NCBI GenBank assembly: GCA_963730225.1
Contig: CAVSQX010000004.1
Coordinates: 868,001 to 932,000 of the forward strand
Reading direction: 5' to 3'
Source of the DNA: CAVSQX01 sp963730225
Lineage (GTDB): Bacteria > Planctomycetota > Phycisphaerae > Tepidisphaerales > Tepidisphaeraceae
DNA: 64,000 bases
The notes under the pieces were generated by a model. The model was not told the origin of the DNA. It ran no database searches and was given only the letters and a program-made list of their open reading frames with translations. Position numbers and translations under genes: made by a program. Positions 18,001-26,582 of this stretch are shown piece by piece (the stretch's first letter is position 1; the number at the start of each line of letters is the position of its first letter).

Positions 18001-18260
18001 GGCCTGATGCAAATTGTCCATTTGCACCATCGAAAGTCGTGAGCGGTATTGGGGTATTGGCGCCGGCTGGAATTTCAAAAATCGTACCCGCATCTTCGGG
18101 TCCGCCTGCATCGGTGGTTCCGTATAGGTTGCCGTTTTGGTCTACCGCAAGCGGGCCCGATGGCGATCCCAAGTCAGGGTCGAACGAGAGTAATGTATTC
18201 AGGTTATAGCCAGACAAAAACGTGCGGCGTCCAGGTGCTCAGCAATAAAATATAACCTTG
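15016..18260 (-). pseudogene. GloVer-repeat, dockerin-terminated surface protein, broken by many frameshifts
   Basis: One minus-strand gene can be followed through several frames. It begins near 18.24 kb with a LExR-like motif (EHLDA then RTFLSGYNLNTLLSF). At least eight GloVer (TIGR03803-type) repeats follow, each with NLYGTTxxGG, GTVFEI and LxSFNGxxG. Next is a bridging domain (LGIDFSNGDPLPLGIR), then MLNNDGQGNPLMSTFDGQ, then VKYTYFGDANLDG with two dockerin-like calcium repeats up to the stop at 15016. The frame changes near 18235, 17757, 17100, 16575, 16270, 16170, several times at 15.5-15.7 kb, and twice near 15.43-15.45 kb (single-base insertions). No continuous product is possible as written. 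Decay or assembly error are both open. Confidence 0.8.
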
Positions 18261-18480
18261 GTGCTAACCACGCCGGGATACAGCGAGTGAAATTTTCTCC
18301 GCCGAACCTCGGGCTTGCCTGATACGCCATCTTTCCCCTTGCCAAAATCTTGGCTACGAAAGCGTGAAAACCAGCTCCGTTTGCCCCGGCAAGAATTGGT
18401 GAAGGATTTATGCAGCGAGTGGCAGGGTTTTGCAAGGGGAAAATGGAAATTAATTGCGGGGGGAGGAGACGGGGGGAACG
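18261..18480. other. Intergenic, no gene seen
   Basis: This region lies upstream of the GloVer pseudogene and downstream of the DUF433 gene, so it should hold the original promoter of the surface protein. I see no convincing ORF, and the only structure is the hairpin at its right edge. Confidence 0.5.
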
Positions 18481-18504
18481 CGCCGCAGGATGCGGCGGCT
18501 AAAC
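18481..18504 (-). repeat. GTTTAG-type palindromic repeat after the DUF433 gene
   Basis: A perfect stem (CGCCGCA, GGA loop, TGCGGCG) is followed by GCTAAACGGGG. On the minus strand the head CCCCGTTTAGC starts five bases after the DUF433 stop codon. The head and stem layout match the copies near 3.16 and 44.2 kb. Confidence 0.7.
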
Positions 18505-18512
18505 GGGGAGTT

Positions 18513-18743
18513 TCACGCGGAGGCCAACGTCATTTGGCGCTCACGTTCGGCGGCGTAGGCGAGGCAGGCTTGGATGTCGTCGGCGGTGAGATAGGGAAAA
18601 TCGGCGAGGATTTGCTGGGGGGTCATGGCGGCGGCGAGGTAGGAGAGGATGTCGTAGACGGTGATTCGCATGCCGCGGATGCAAGGCCGACCGCCGCGCT
18701 TGCCGGGTTCGATGGTGATGATGGATTGGTACGGGGCGCTCAT
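18513..18743 (-). CDS. DUF433 (VapB-like antitoxin family) protein
   Basis: From the ATG at 18743 the product is 76 residues: MSAPYQSIITIEPGKRGGRP, then CIRGMRITVYDILSYLAAAM and TPQQILADFPYLTADDIQAC. This is a typical DUF433 protein with a helix-turn-helix-like fold. Such genes usually precede a DUF5615/PIN-type toxin. No toxin gene follows here: a palindromic repeat and then the GloVer pseudogene lie downstream. It is therefore an orphan, or the toxin has been lost. Confidence 0.82.
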   Translation of the reverse strand: MSAPYQSIITIEPGKRGGRPCIRGMRITVYDILSYLAAAMTPQQILADFPYLTADDIQACLAYAAERERQMTLASA

Positions 18744-18919
18744 AAAAATGCGGGACCGACAGCGATCTTGCCGCTTGGCATTATACGTTGGCGGCGGCGT
18801 AAACGATAGCGTTGTGGTCGACGATATTGGCCCGCTTTTATTCTTGCACCCAAATCGTCCCACCGGTTACGCTTTAACGCAATTCCAACAATCTGCGTTC
18901 TGCACAAGGAGCGATTTAC

Positions 18920-20987
18920 ATGCCCGCTTACACCACCGCTGATATTCGCAATGTTCTTCTGGCCGGGCACGGGGGGAGCGGGAAGACGACGTTGGCGGAT
19001 GCGATGTTGTTTGCGGCGGGAGCGGTGACTCGAAAAGGGTCGGTGACCGATGGGTCGAGCGTCAGCGATTTTGAGAAAGAAGAGAAGGAACACAAACACT
19101 CGATTTATTCGGCGGTGTTGCACGCGCGACCATCAGGGGAAGCGGATCAATATTATCGACACGCCGGGGTCGCCGGATTTGATTGGGCAGGCGATTGCGT
19201 GTTTGCCGGCGGTGGAGACGGTGGCGGTGGTGGTGAACGCGCAGAGCGGGGTGGAGGTGGTGACGCGGAGGATCATGGAGGCGGCGCGGGATCGGAATAT
19301 TCCCAGGGCGATTGTTGTAAACAAAATCGATCTGCCGGATTTGGATTTGGAAGCGGTTGGTGCAGCGGCTGCGGGAGGCGTTTGGGCCGGAGGTGATGCC
19401 GATTAATCTGCCGGGCGGCGGCGGGAAAAAAGTGGTGGAATGTTTGCTGGATACTTCGGGGGAGAGCGATTTTGATTCGGTGAAACGGGCGCACGCGGCG
19501 ATTTTGGATCAGATTGTGGAGCTGGATGAGAATCTGATGGAGAAATATCTGGGCGGTGAGGAGCCGAACTATGAGGCTCTGCACGCTCCGTTTGAGCGGG
19601 CGATGGATGAGGGACATTTGATTCCGGTGCTGTTCACCGATGCGAAGAATGGCGCGGGGGTGAGCGAATTGCTGGATGCGATTGCGCGGCATTTCCCCTC
19701 GCCGGAGGAGGGGAATCCACTGCCGTTTTTGTCGTTCCGGGGCGCGGAGAAACCGGGGACGCCGCAGGAGGAGGTGGCGTTTGAATATCGCAACGATGCG
19801 AGCCGGCCGTTGTTGGCCCATGTGTTCAAAGTGACGACCGATCCGTTTGTCGGCAAGCTGGCGGTGTTCCGAGTGCATCAGGGAAAAGTCTCTGGGCAAT
19901 CGCAGGTTTATATTGGATACAACAAGAAGCCGGTGAAACTCGGTCATGTGTTCAGCCTTCAGGGGAAGGATCATCGGGAGGCGCAGGAATTCATCGCCGG
20001 AGACATCGGGGCGGTGGCGAAGATCGAGGAGATTCACACGAACGATGTACTGCACGATGATCACGCGCTGGACAGTGTGCATCTGCGGCCGCTGACGTTT
20101 CCGACGCCGATGTTCGGCCTGGCGATCACACCCAAGGCGCGGGGGGATGAGCAGAAATTGTCGGTGCTGCTGTCGAAGGTGGCGGAGGAAGATCCGACAT
20201 TCAAATGGCACACGGATCGGCAGACGCATGAAGTCGTGATCAACGGGCTGGGCGAACTGCATCTGCGATTGGTGCTGGAACGGCTGAAAAACCGGGGATT
20301 GCAGGTGGATACCAAGCCGCCGAAGATCGCTTATCGGGAGACGATCACGATGAAAGCGGAGGGACATCATCGGCACAAGAAGCAAACCGGCGGAGCTGGG
20401 CAATTCGGCGAGGTGTATCTGCGGATCGAGCCCAAAGCGCGCGGGGAAGGGTTTGAATTTGTCGACGAAGTGTTCGGCGGATCGATTCCCGGGCAGTACA
20501 TACCAGCCATCGAGAAAGGCGTGCGCGATGTGATCGAGATGGGGGCCGTCGCAGGATATCCGCTTCAGGATGTGCGCGTGATTGTCTACGATGGCAAGCA
20601 CCATCCGGTGGACAGCAAGGAAGTCGCCTTCCGGGCGGCGGGGAAATACGCATTTCGTGATGCGATTGCCAAGGCCCGGCCGGTGCTGCTGGAGCCGATC
20701 GTGAACATGGAAGTGACGGTTCCCGAAGCGCACGTCGGCACGATCACCGGCGATCTCTCCGGCAAGCGCGGGCGAATTCAAGGGCAGGATTTTATCGCGG
20801 GGGGAATGGCCGTCGTGAAGCGCAGGCGCCGCTGAGCGAAGTGATGCAATATCAATCGCAATTGAAAAGTGTCACCGGTGGGCAGGGATCGTTCAGCATG
20901 GAATTGAGCCATTACGAGGCGGTGCCCCCGCAGGTGCAGCAGCAGATTATTTCGCAGTACAAGCCGAAGGAGGAGACGGACGAATGA
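18920..20987 (+). CDS. EF-G2-like translational GTPase, three frameshifts
   Basis: The gene can be followed over 2.07 kb. It starts with a P-loop (AGHGGSGKTTLADAML) and VTDGSSVSDFEKEEKEHKHS, typical of the second EF-G subfamily. Switch/G motifs follow: NIIDTPGSPDLIGQ and IVVNKID. Then come the translation-factor beta-barrel, QTHEVVINGLGELHLRLVLE, and domain IV with TGGAGQFGEVYLRIEP. Single-base changes are needed near 19125, 19355 and 20823 to join the frames; the last restores the tail SEVMQYQSQLKSVTGGQGSF with a stop at 20985-20987. Members lack a proven essential role. The frameshifts may be sequence errors. Confidence 0.8.
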
Positions 20988-21074
20988 GGACCGAGGATGG
21001 AGGATGGAAGATCGCGCGATGCGTTTTTGCGAGCTTTGATCGTTGGCCGGCATAGGGCGCGATAGAATCATGCG

Positions 21075-21913
21075 ATGCTGCTGCGTGATCTTGGCACGAT
21101 GAATTACCGCGACGCCTGGGCGCTGACAGGAGCAGGCGCACAGCGAAGTTCTGGCGGGAGAGCCGGAGCGCGTTTCTGTTCGTGCAGCACCCGCCGGTGA
21201 TCACTTTCGGAAGACGACCGGGAATCGAACGGAATCTGCTGGCCAGCGACGACCAACTGAAAAAACTGGGCGTCGAAATCGTACACAGCGATCGCGGCGG
21301 GGACATCACGTTTCACGGACCGGGCCAACTCGTGGCGTATCCGATCGTTCGTCTGGCCGATCATGGATTTTCGGTCAGTGGATATGTTCACGCACTGGAA
21401 GATGCGCTGATCGGCACACTCGCGGATTATGGCTTGCACGGGAGGAAGGAGCCGTCGGCCGTCGGCGTCTGGGTTACGTATTCTCCCTCGCCCGGTACGC
21501 CGGGAGAGGGTGGGGGTGAGGGTTCTTCCGGGGCCGATGCAAAAACCCCCACACTAACCCTCCCCCGAAGTACCAGGGGAGGGGACAACTCAAAACGTAC
21601 GGCGGAGATTAAGGATGCCGGGAATACCGGGAGAGGGGATGATTCAGAGACGTTGGCGAAGATCGCGGCGATCGGGGTTCGCATCCGTCGGGGGGTAACG
21701 CTGCATGGTTTAGCGCTAAACGTCACCACCGATTTGAGCTTTTTCGATCTGATCGTCCCTTGCGGGCTGAGCGGTCGGGCGGTTACTTCCATGTCGAAAA
21801 TCCTTGGCGAGCGATGCCCGTCGATGAGCGATGTAAAGTCCACGCTGATTCGACGACTGAAAGCACGATTGCGCGCGACCGGCTTGCCCTGGGCCGCGTC
21901 GGCGGGAGAATAA
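21075..21913 (+). CDS. lipB: Lipoyl(octanoyl) transferase LipB with in-frame insertion and two frameshifts
   Basis: LipB moves octanoate from acyl carrier protein to lipoyl domains. The body is clear: HPPVITFGRRPG, VHSDRGGDITFHGPGQLVAY and KIAAIGVRIRRGVTLHGLAL, ending in the usual acceptor region with VPCGLSG. The N-terminus MLLRDLGTMNYRDAWAL joins this only if one base is removed near 21125 and the frame is corrected again near 21175. Between AVGVWV and KIAAIGVRI about 57 extra codons are present, in frame, made of a palindromic repeat (21481-21587) and a partial second copy. LipB relatives lack this insertion. Confidence 0.85.
21481..21587. repeat. Palindromic intergenic-type repeat inserted inside lipB
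   Basis: Arms at 21481-21524 and 21544-21587 are imperfect reverse complements of about 40 bases around a 19-base loop. Both are rich in CCCTC/GAGGG blocks around a CGGTACGCCGGG-like core. A partial copy (ACCGGGAGAGGGGATGATTC) follows at about 21626-21645. The translated repeat reads SPSPGTPGEGGGEG and TLTLPRSTRGG, strings that I associate with spurious ORFs from planctomycete intergenic repeats. Confidence 0.75.
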
Positions 21914-21915
21914 GA

Positions 21916-22692
21916 ATGGTGAGACGATCCGGTTGGAAATGGACGTTGTTGGCCGTGGCTCTGTCGGCGTGTACGGCCGCCACGCAGCAGGCCGCTGCGC
22001 CGCCGACCACCGATCCATCCGCGCGAATCGTGAGGCTGATCGACGCTGTTCCGCTCGATCAATTGCCCATCGGCGACCGCCAGGTGAATCTGACCGACAA
22101 GCTCGTCGCGCCGCAGGTGCAGAAAACGACCTACTTCGGCGAGATCGATGAATACGCGGACGATTCCGACGATAACACGCCGATATCTTCCGTCCCGATC
22201 ATCGCCGTGCGCGGCGAAAAAGGCTGGATGGCGCTGCCGCTGGTTGGAACGGGATTTACCGACGCCGGATGGTCGTACGTGGCGGCTGGGCCTTCGCCGC
22301 AGGAGATTTGGGCGGCGCTGGACACCGTTGCGGGAGACAGTCGGCCGAATTTCGTGCTGGCTCACAGCAGCGATGGCGGAGCGACATTCGAGCTGACCGT
22401 TTTTCACAAGCCGTGCAAGCTCGCGGCATTTTTTGATTTTGCGATGAGCCGCGACGGGCACGGCCGGGCTACCGTGTCATTGGATAGCGACTGCGGCCGA
22501 AACAAAGCGGGGCTGTATCATTACCAAACCAACGATGACGGCAAGACCTGGTCGAGCCCGCCTCACTTCGAGCCGGATGTGATGATTCGCTCCGATCCGG
22601 TGCCCGATGAGGAGCAACCGGATGAGACCGATCAGCCGGGCAAAACCAGTTCATTTCCCAGTCACAACGGACCCGCCTATGTCCGTCGATGA
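21916..22692 (+). CDS. Lipoprotein with sialidase-like sequence, unknown function
   Basis: I took the ATG at 21916, three bases after the lipB stop. The 258-residue protein has a lipoprotein signal (LLAVALSAC, lipobox LSAC). The body contains HSSDGGATFELTVF and YHYQTNDDGKTWSSP, two Asp-box-like repeats (SxDGGxTW) of the kind found in BNR/sialidase beta-propellers. Only two repeats are visible, so it is not a full sialidase. It overlaps the CPBP protease gene by 14 bases. Confidence 0.65.
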   Translation: MVRRSGWKWTLLAVALSACTAATQQAAAPPTTDPSARIVRLIDAVPLDQLPIGDRQVNLTDKLVAPQVQKTTYFGEIDEYADDSDDNTPISSVPIIAVRGEKGWMALPLVGTGFTDAGWSYVAAGPSPQEIWAALDTVAGDSRPNFVLAHSSDGGATFELTVFHKPCKLAAFFDFAMSRDGHGRATVSLDSDCGRNKAGLYHYQTNDDGKTWSSPPHFEPDVMIRSDPVPDEEQPDETDQPGKTSSFPSHNGPAYVRR

Positions 22693-23422
22693 TGCCCCGG
22701 CTCAACCACTGGACTATCGGCCCCAACCGCCTGGGGCCGCGACCGGAACGGGCGATGACATCGCCTATTTTCTGCCGATGGGGTTGTTTCTCGGTTTCGT
22801 CTGGCTTGCGACGCACTGGCCGAGTTGGTATCCGGCGATCTACGTCGTCAAAACAGTCGTGGTCGCCGCGGCCCTGATAATTCTGTGGCCGCACTACACG
22901 AAAATCCGGTGGAATTACTGGTGGCTTGGCATCATCTTCGGCATCGTCGGGATCGTTCAATGGATCGGCATGCAGTTGCTGCTTCAGAAATATTTCGCGT
23001 TTTTCCGTCCGGGTGGAAATTCGTTCGACCCGTTCGCTTTTTTCTCCGGCGCTGGCGAGCGTGACGGCTTCATCGTCGAGCGCAACGCCTTCATTGCATT
23101 TCGCTGGGCCGCCGCTGTACTGGTGGTACCGGTGATGGAGGAGCTGTTTTGGCGGGATTTTTTGTGGCGGCAGATTCTCGCACCGAATGATTTCAAACTC
23201 GCCGCCGTCGGAGAATGGGCGTGGACGCCGTTTCTGATCGTGTCGGCGGCGTTCGGCACCGTTCATGGAAACTGGTGGCTGACGGCGATCGTGTGGGCAT
23301 TGCTCATCGGAATTCTGCTGGTGAAAACCAAAAGCCTTGGGGCGTGCATTATCATGCACGCCACGGCCAATCTGCTGCTGGGAGCGTACGTGCTGTATAC
23401 GCACGATTGGTCGTTCTGGTAG
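22679..23422 (+). CDS. CPBP-family intramembrane protease
   Basis: From the ATG at 22679 the product is 247 residues with about seven membrane helices. It has the CPBP (Abi/CAAX) motifs: PVMEELFWRDFLWR (EExxxR), FGTVHGNWW and the C-terminal HATANLLLGA. The family covers glutamic-type intramembrane proteases; this one resembles the CAAX-prenyl-protease-related proteins often linked to exosortase systems. No exosortase gene is in the window. Substrates are unknown. Confidence 0.83.
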   Translation: MSVDDAPAQPLDYRPQPPGAATGTGDDIAYFLPMGLFLGFVWLATHWPSWYPAIYVVKTVVVAAALIILWPHYTKIRWNYWWLGIIFGIVGIVQWIGMQLLLQKYFAFFRPGGNSFDPFAFFSGAGERDGFIVERNAFIAFRWAAAVLVVPVMEELFWRDFLWRQILAPNDFKLAAVGEWAWTPFLIVSAAFGTVHGNWWLTAIVWALLIGILLVKTKSLGACIIMHATANLLLGAYVLYTHDWSFW

Positions 23423-23464
23423 GCTCTGATTTCCGCGCCCAGCCTTTCCAGGAATTCGGTCATT

Positions 23465-24694
23465 ATGAAATCGTTGCTGTCTCCGCGTCGCATGTACATG
23501 GACAACGCCGCCACCAGCTTTCCCAAGCCGCGGGCGGTCATCGACGCGATGGTGCATTACGCCACCGAGCTGGGCGCCAGCGCGGGCCGTGGAAGCTACG
23601 CCGAAGCGATCGAAACCGGTGCGCTCATCAGCGAGTGCCGGCGGCGGCTCAATCAACTTTTTCACGGCCAAGGCGAAGATCAGTTTATCTTCACGCTCAA
23701 TTGTTCCGATGCGCTGAACCTTGCAATCAAGGGGCTGATCGAGCCCGGAGTACCCAACCACGCGATCTGCACGCACGCCGATCACAATTCGATTCTGCGT
23801 CCGCTCAACGCACAGACGGATCGCGGCTGGCTGGATCAGACGCGCGTGTCGATCGACCCGCGAGATGGCCTGATCGATCCCGACGACATCGCCGACGCAA
23901 TCCGGCCCGACACGAAATTGATCGCCGTCACGCATGTCAGCAACGTGACGGGGACGATTCAGCCGATTCGGCAAATCGGAAAAATCGCGCGCGAGCACGG
24001 CATTCCGCTGGTGGTTGATGCCGCCCAATCCGCCGGGCATCTGCCGATTGACGTGCAGGCCGATTGCATCGATCTGTTGGCCGCGCCCGGGCACAAGGGA
24101 TTGCTCGGCCCGCTGGGTACCGGATTTTTGTACATCCGCCCGGGACTGGAAAAATCGCTGCGTCCGCTGCGCGAGGGCGGTACCGGTTCGATCAGCGATC
24201 AGGATCGTCAGCCCGATTTTCTCCCCGACAAATTCGAGCCCGGCAGCCACAACGCCATCGGAATCGTCGGCCTGAACGAAGGATTGAAATGGATCGCGCA
24301 GCAAACGATGGAAAAACTGGCGGAGCACAACCGCGAGTTGGTCTGCACGTTTCTTGAGGGCATCGGAAACATCGACGGCCTGATTTGCCATGGCCCGGCT
24401 GGCGTGCAGAATCGCAGCGGAGTTTTTTCCGTTTCCGTCGCCGGATACGACCCGGCGGAGTTGTCGACCGTTCTGGAAAGCCGATTCGGAATCCTGACTC
24501 GCAGCGGGTTGCACTGCGCCCCGCTGGTTCATGCCGCGCTGGGCACGGCGAATCTCGGCGGCACGACGCGGTTCAGCTTTGGGCCGTTTCTGTCGCCGCA
24601 GGATGTGCAATTCGCCACCGATGCCCTGTCGGAAATCGCATCGCATCGGCCCGTGGCGCAACCGACGTTTGTTCGCTCCGGCCTGTCGACCTAA
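23465..24694 (+). CDS. Cysteine desulfurase-like aminotransferase (class V)
   Basis: This 409-residue PLP enzyme carries MYMDNAATSFPKPRAV at the N-terminus and THVSNVTGTIQPI. It has the PLP lysine region AAPGHKGLLGPLGTGF and a SufS-type active cysteine loop, RSGLHCAPLVH. It is likely to release sulfur from cysteine for Fe-S or thio-cofactor synthesis. An internal ATG at 23494 would trim the first nine or ten residues. No iron-sulfur scaffold genes are adjacent, so the acceptor is unknown. Confidence 0.85.
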   Translation: MKSLLSPRRMYMDNAATSFPKPRAVIDAMVHYATELGASAGRGSYAEAIETGALISECRRRLNQLFHGQGEDQFIFTLNCSDALNLAIKGLIEPGVPNHAICTHADHNSILRPLNAQTDRGWLDQTRVSIDPRDGLIDPDDIADAIRPDTKLIAVTHVSNVTGTIQPIRQIGKIAREHGIPLVVDAAQSAGHLPIDVQADCIDLLAAPGHKGLLGPLGTGFLYIRPGLEKSLRPLREGGTGSISDQDRQPDFLPDKFEPGSHNAIGIVGLNEGLKWIAQQTMEKLAEHNRELVCTFLEGIGNIDGLICHGPAGVQNRSGVFSVSVAGYDPAELSTVLESRFGILTRSGLHCAPLVHAALGTANLGGTTRFSFGPFLSPQDVQFATDALSEIASHRPVAQPTFVRSGLST

Positions 24695-24705
24695 AATCGC
24701 TCGTC

Positions 24706-26574
24706 ATGCGGCCGATTATCCAGCGAAGTTTCTGCGGGCTGCTGATTGCGATGGCGGCGTGCCGCTCGACCCCGCCGTCGCCGGCGACGCGGCCGGTTGT
24801 CGCTAGCGTCGCCGATCACTTTCCGCAAACGGTCAATCCGCGCGACACGGTTCCGTTTCTGGCTTCCGACGAACTGGCCGGCCGAGCGCCGGGAACGCCG
24901 GGGCTTGTCGAAGCCGGTGATTTTCTAGCCGGCGAATTCCGCCGCATCGGATTGCAACCGCTGCCTGAACTGGGCGGCTACTTCCAGCCATTCACGATGC
25001 ATCTCAATACCACCGTCGCGCCGGGCACCAGCTTGCTGATCGACGACAAGAGCCTGATTCCGGGGACCGATTTTTCGCCGCTGTCGTTTACGGCCCAGGG
25101 CCCGTTCCGCGGCGGGTTGGTTTTCGCGGGCTTTGGCATCACGCGGCAGGCCGGCGATTACGATGATTTCTCCGGCATCGACGCCGCCGGGAAAGTGGTC
25201 ATGGCGATGCGTCGTGAGCCGCGGGATTCAGCGGGCCACAGCCGATTCGCCGGGCCCAATCGTCAATGGAGCGATGACGCGCTGTTTGGAACCAAGGCGA
25301 AAAACGCCGCCGCTCACGGCGCTGTCGCGCTGCTGGTGGTTTCGCCGCCATCCACCGGCGGGTCCGATGAGGTGATGCCGTTCTTCGATGACAGCAGCAA
25401 CACGACGGCATCCATCCCCGTTCTGCAAATCAGCCGCCGCGTGGCCAATCTGCTTCTGACGATGCGCGGAGCCGACGATCTGGAAACGCTTCAGCGAACG
25501 ATCGACTCGACCGGCCAGCCGCATTCGCTGGATTTTCCGCAGACGGAAATTTCCGGCGACGTGACGCTCACGCAATCTTCGGCCCAGGTGCGAAACATCG
25601 TCGGATATCTTCCCGGAACCGGCCCGCACGCCGATGAGTATGTCATCGTCGGAGCCCATTACGATCATCTGGGCACGGGCCAGCTCGGGCACATGTTGGG
25701 AGCGGTGGGACAGATTTATCACGGAGCTGATGACAACGCATCCGGCGACGCGGCGGTTCTGGAGTTGGCGCAGAAACTGGCGCAGGCCGGGCCGCTGCCG
25801 CGCACCGTCGTCTTTGCTCTGTTCACGGCGGAAGAGGAAGGATTGATCGGCTCCGACTGGTTCGTGAAACATCCGCCGCTGCCGCTGAACAAGGTGGTCG
25901 CCATGCTGAACCTCGACATGGTGGGCCGCTTGCGCGACGACAACCTGCTGGTCGGCGGCTGGGGAACGGCGGGGGCGTTTGATTCGATCGTCAAACAGGC
26001 GGTGGCCGGCACACCGCTGAAAATCCAGAGCTTTGAGAAAGGCGGACTGGGGCCCAGCGATCACATGAGTTTCGCGCTTCAGAAGATTCCGGTGCTGTTC
26101 TTTTTCACCGGCCTGCACGCCGATTATCACCGCCCCACCGACACCGCCGACAAGATCAATTACGACGGGATCGACGATGTCGTCACCGTTTGCCAGCACG
26201 TCGTCGAGTCGATGGCCACGATGCCGCGGCAGGAGTATCAATCCACCGACGATGCTAGATCCACGATGTCCGTAACCCTGGGCCGCGGGGAAACCCGGCG
26301 AGCAGCACTCGGCGTGGTTCCCGATTTTGGCTCGGCGGATTCGACCGTGGGCGTGCCGATCAGCGGCGTCGGTCCCGGCAGCGCCGCCGATGCCGCTGGA
26401 CTCAAGGCCGGCGACGTGCTGACTCGATTCAACGATCATGCGTTGACCAATCTACAGGATTTGTCCGATGCGCTGTCGCAGGCGAATCCCGGTGATAAGG
26501 TGAAGTTGGTCATCCGCCGCGACGGGCAGCCGCTGACGATCAGCGCAGTTCTTGGCCAACGCAAAAGCGAATAG
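24706..26574 (+). CDS. M28 zinc aminopeptidase with C-terminal PDZ domain, lipoprotein
   Basis: From the ATG at 24706 the 622-residue product starts with a lipoprotein signal ending LLIAMAAC. A PA-like insert is followed by the M28 zinc peptidase domain: VIVGAHYDHLGTG, HGADDNASGDAAVLEL, LFTAEEEGLIGSDW, MLNLDMVGRL and HADYHRPTDTADK. These supply the two-zinc ligands and the catalytic glutamate. A PDZ domain at about residues 530-615 contains VGPGSAADAAGLKAGDVL. It probably degrades peptides at the cell envelope. Confidence 0.9.
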   Translation: MRPIIQRSFCGLLIAMAACRSTPPSPATRPVVASVADHFPQTVNPRDTVPFLASDELAGRAPGTPGLVEAGDFLAGEFRRIGLQPLPELGGYFQPFTMHLNTTVAPGTSLLIDDKSLIPGTDFSPLSFTAQGPFRGGLVFAGFGITRQAGDYDDFSGIDAAGKVVMAMRREPRDSAGHSRFAGPNRQWSDDALFGTKAKNAAAHGAVALLVVSPPSTGGSDEVMPFFDDSSNTTASIPVLQISRRVANLLLTMRGADDLETLQRTIDSTGQPHSLDFPQTEISGDVTLTQSSAQVRNIVGYLPGTGPHADEYVIVGAHYDHLGTGQLGHMLGAVGQIYHGADDNASGDAAVLELAQKLAQAGPLPRTVVFALFTAEEEGLIGSDWFVKHPPLPLNKVVAMLNLDMVGRLRDDNLLVGGWGTAGAFDSIVKQAVAGTPLKIQSFEKGGLGPSDHMSFALQKIPVLFFFTGLHADYHRPTDTADKINYDGIDDVVTVCQHVVESMATMPRQEYQSTDDARSTMSVTLGRGETRRAALGVVPDFGSADSTVGVPISGVGPGSAADAAGLKAGDVLTRFNDHALTNLQDLSDALSQANPGDKVKLVIRRDGQPLTISAVLGQRKSE

Positions 26575-26582
26575 GAGAAGGC

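Noticed and set aside
19100..20987. Programmed ribosomal frameshifting in the EF-G2 gene
   Set aside because: No slippery heptamer or downstream stimulator is visible at any of the three breaks, and the shifts are of mixed sign.
21701..21724. GTTTAGCGCTAAAC in lipB as another palindromic repeat copy
   Set aside because: It falls in the conserved GVTLHGLALNV part of LipB, so the palindrome is a codon coincidence.
19273..24661. Long minus-strand ORFs of 502 and 730 residues opposite EF-G2 and the 22.5-24.7 kb genes
   Set aside because: Both are antisense to clearly conserved genes and are rich in Arg, His and Pro, without any family motif.
24385..24705. N-terminal extension of the M28 peptidase frame
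   Set aside because: It overlaps the cysteine desulfurase gene in another frame, while the ATG at 24706 starts a proper lipoprotein signal.
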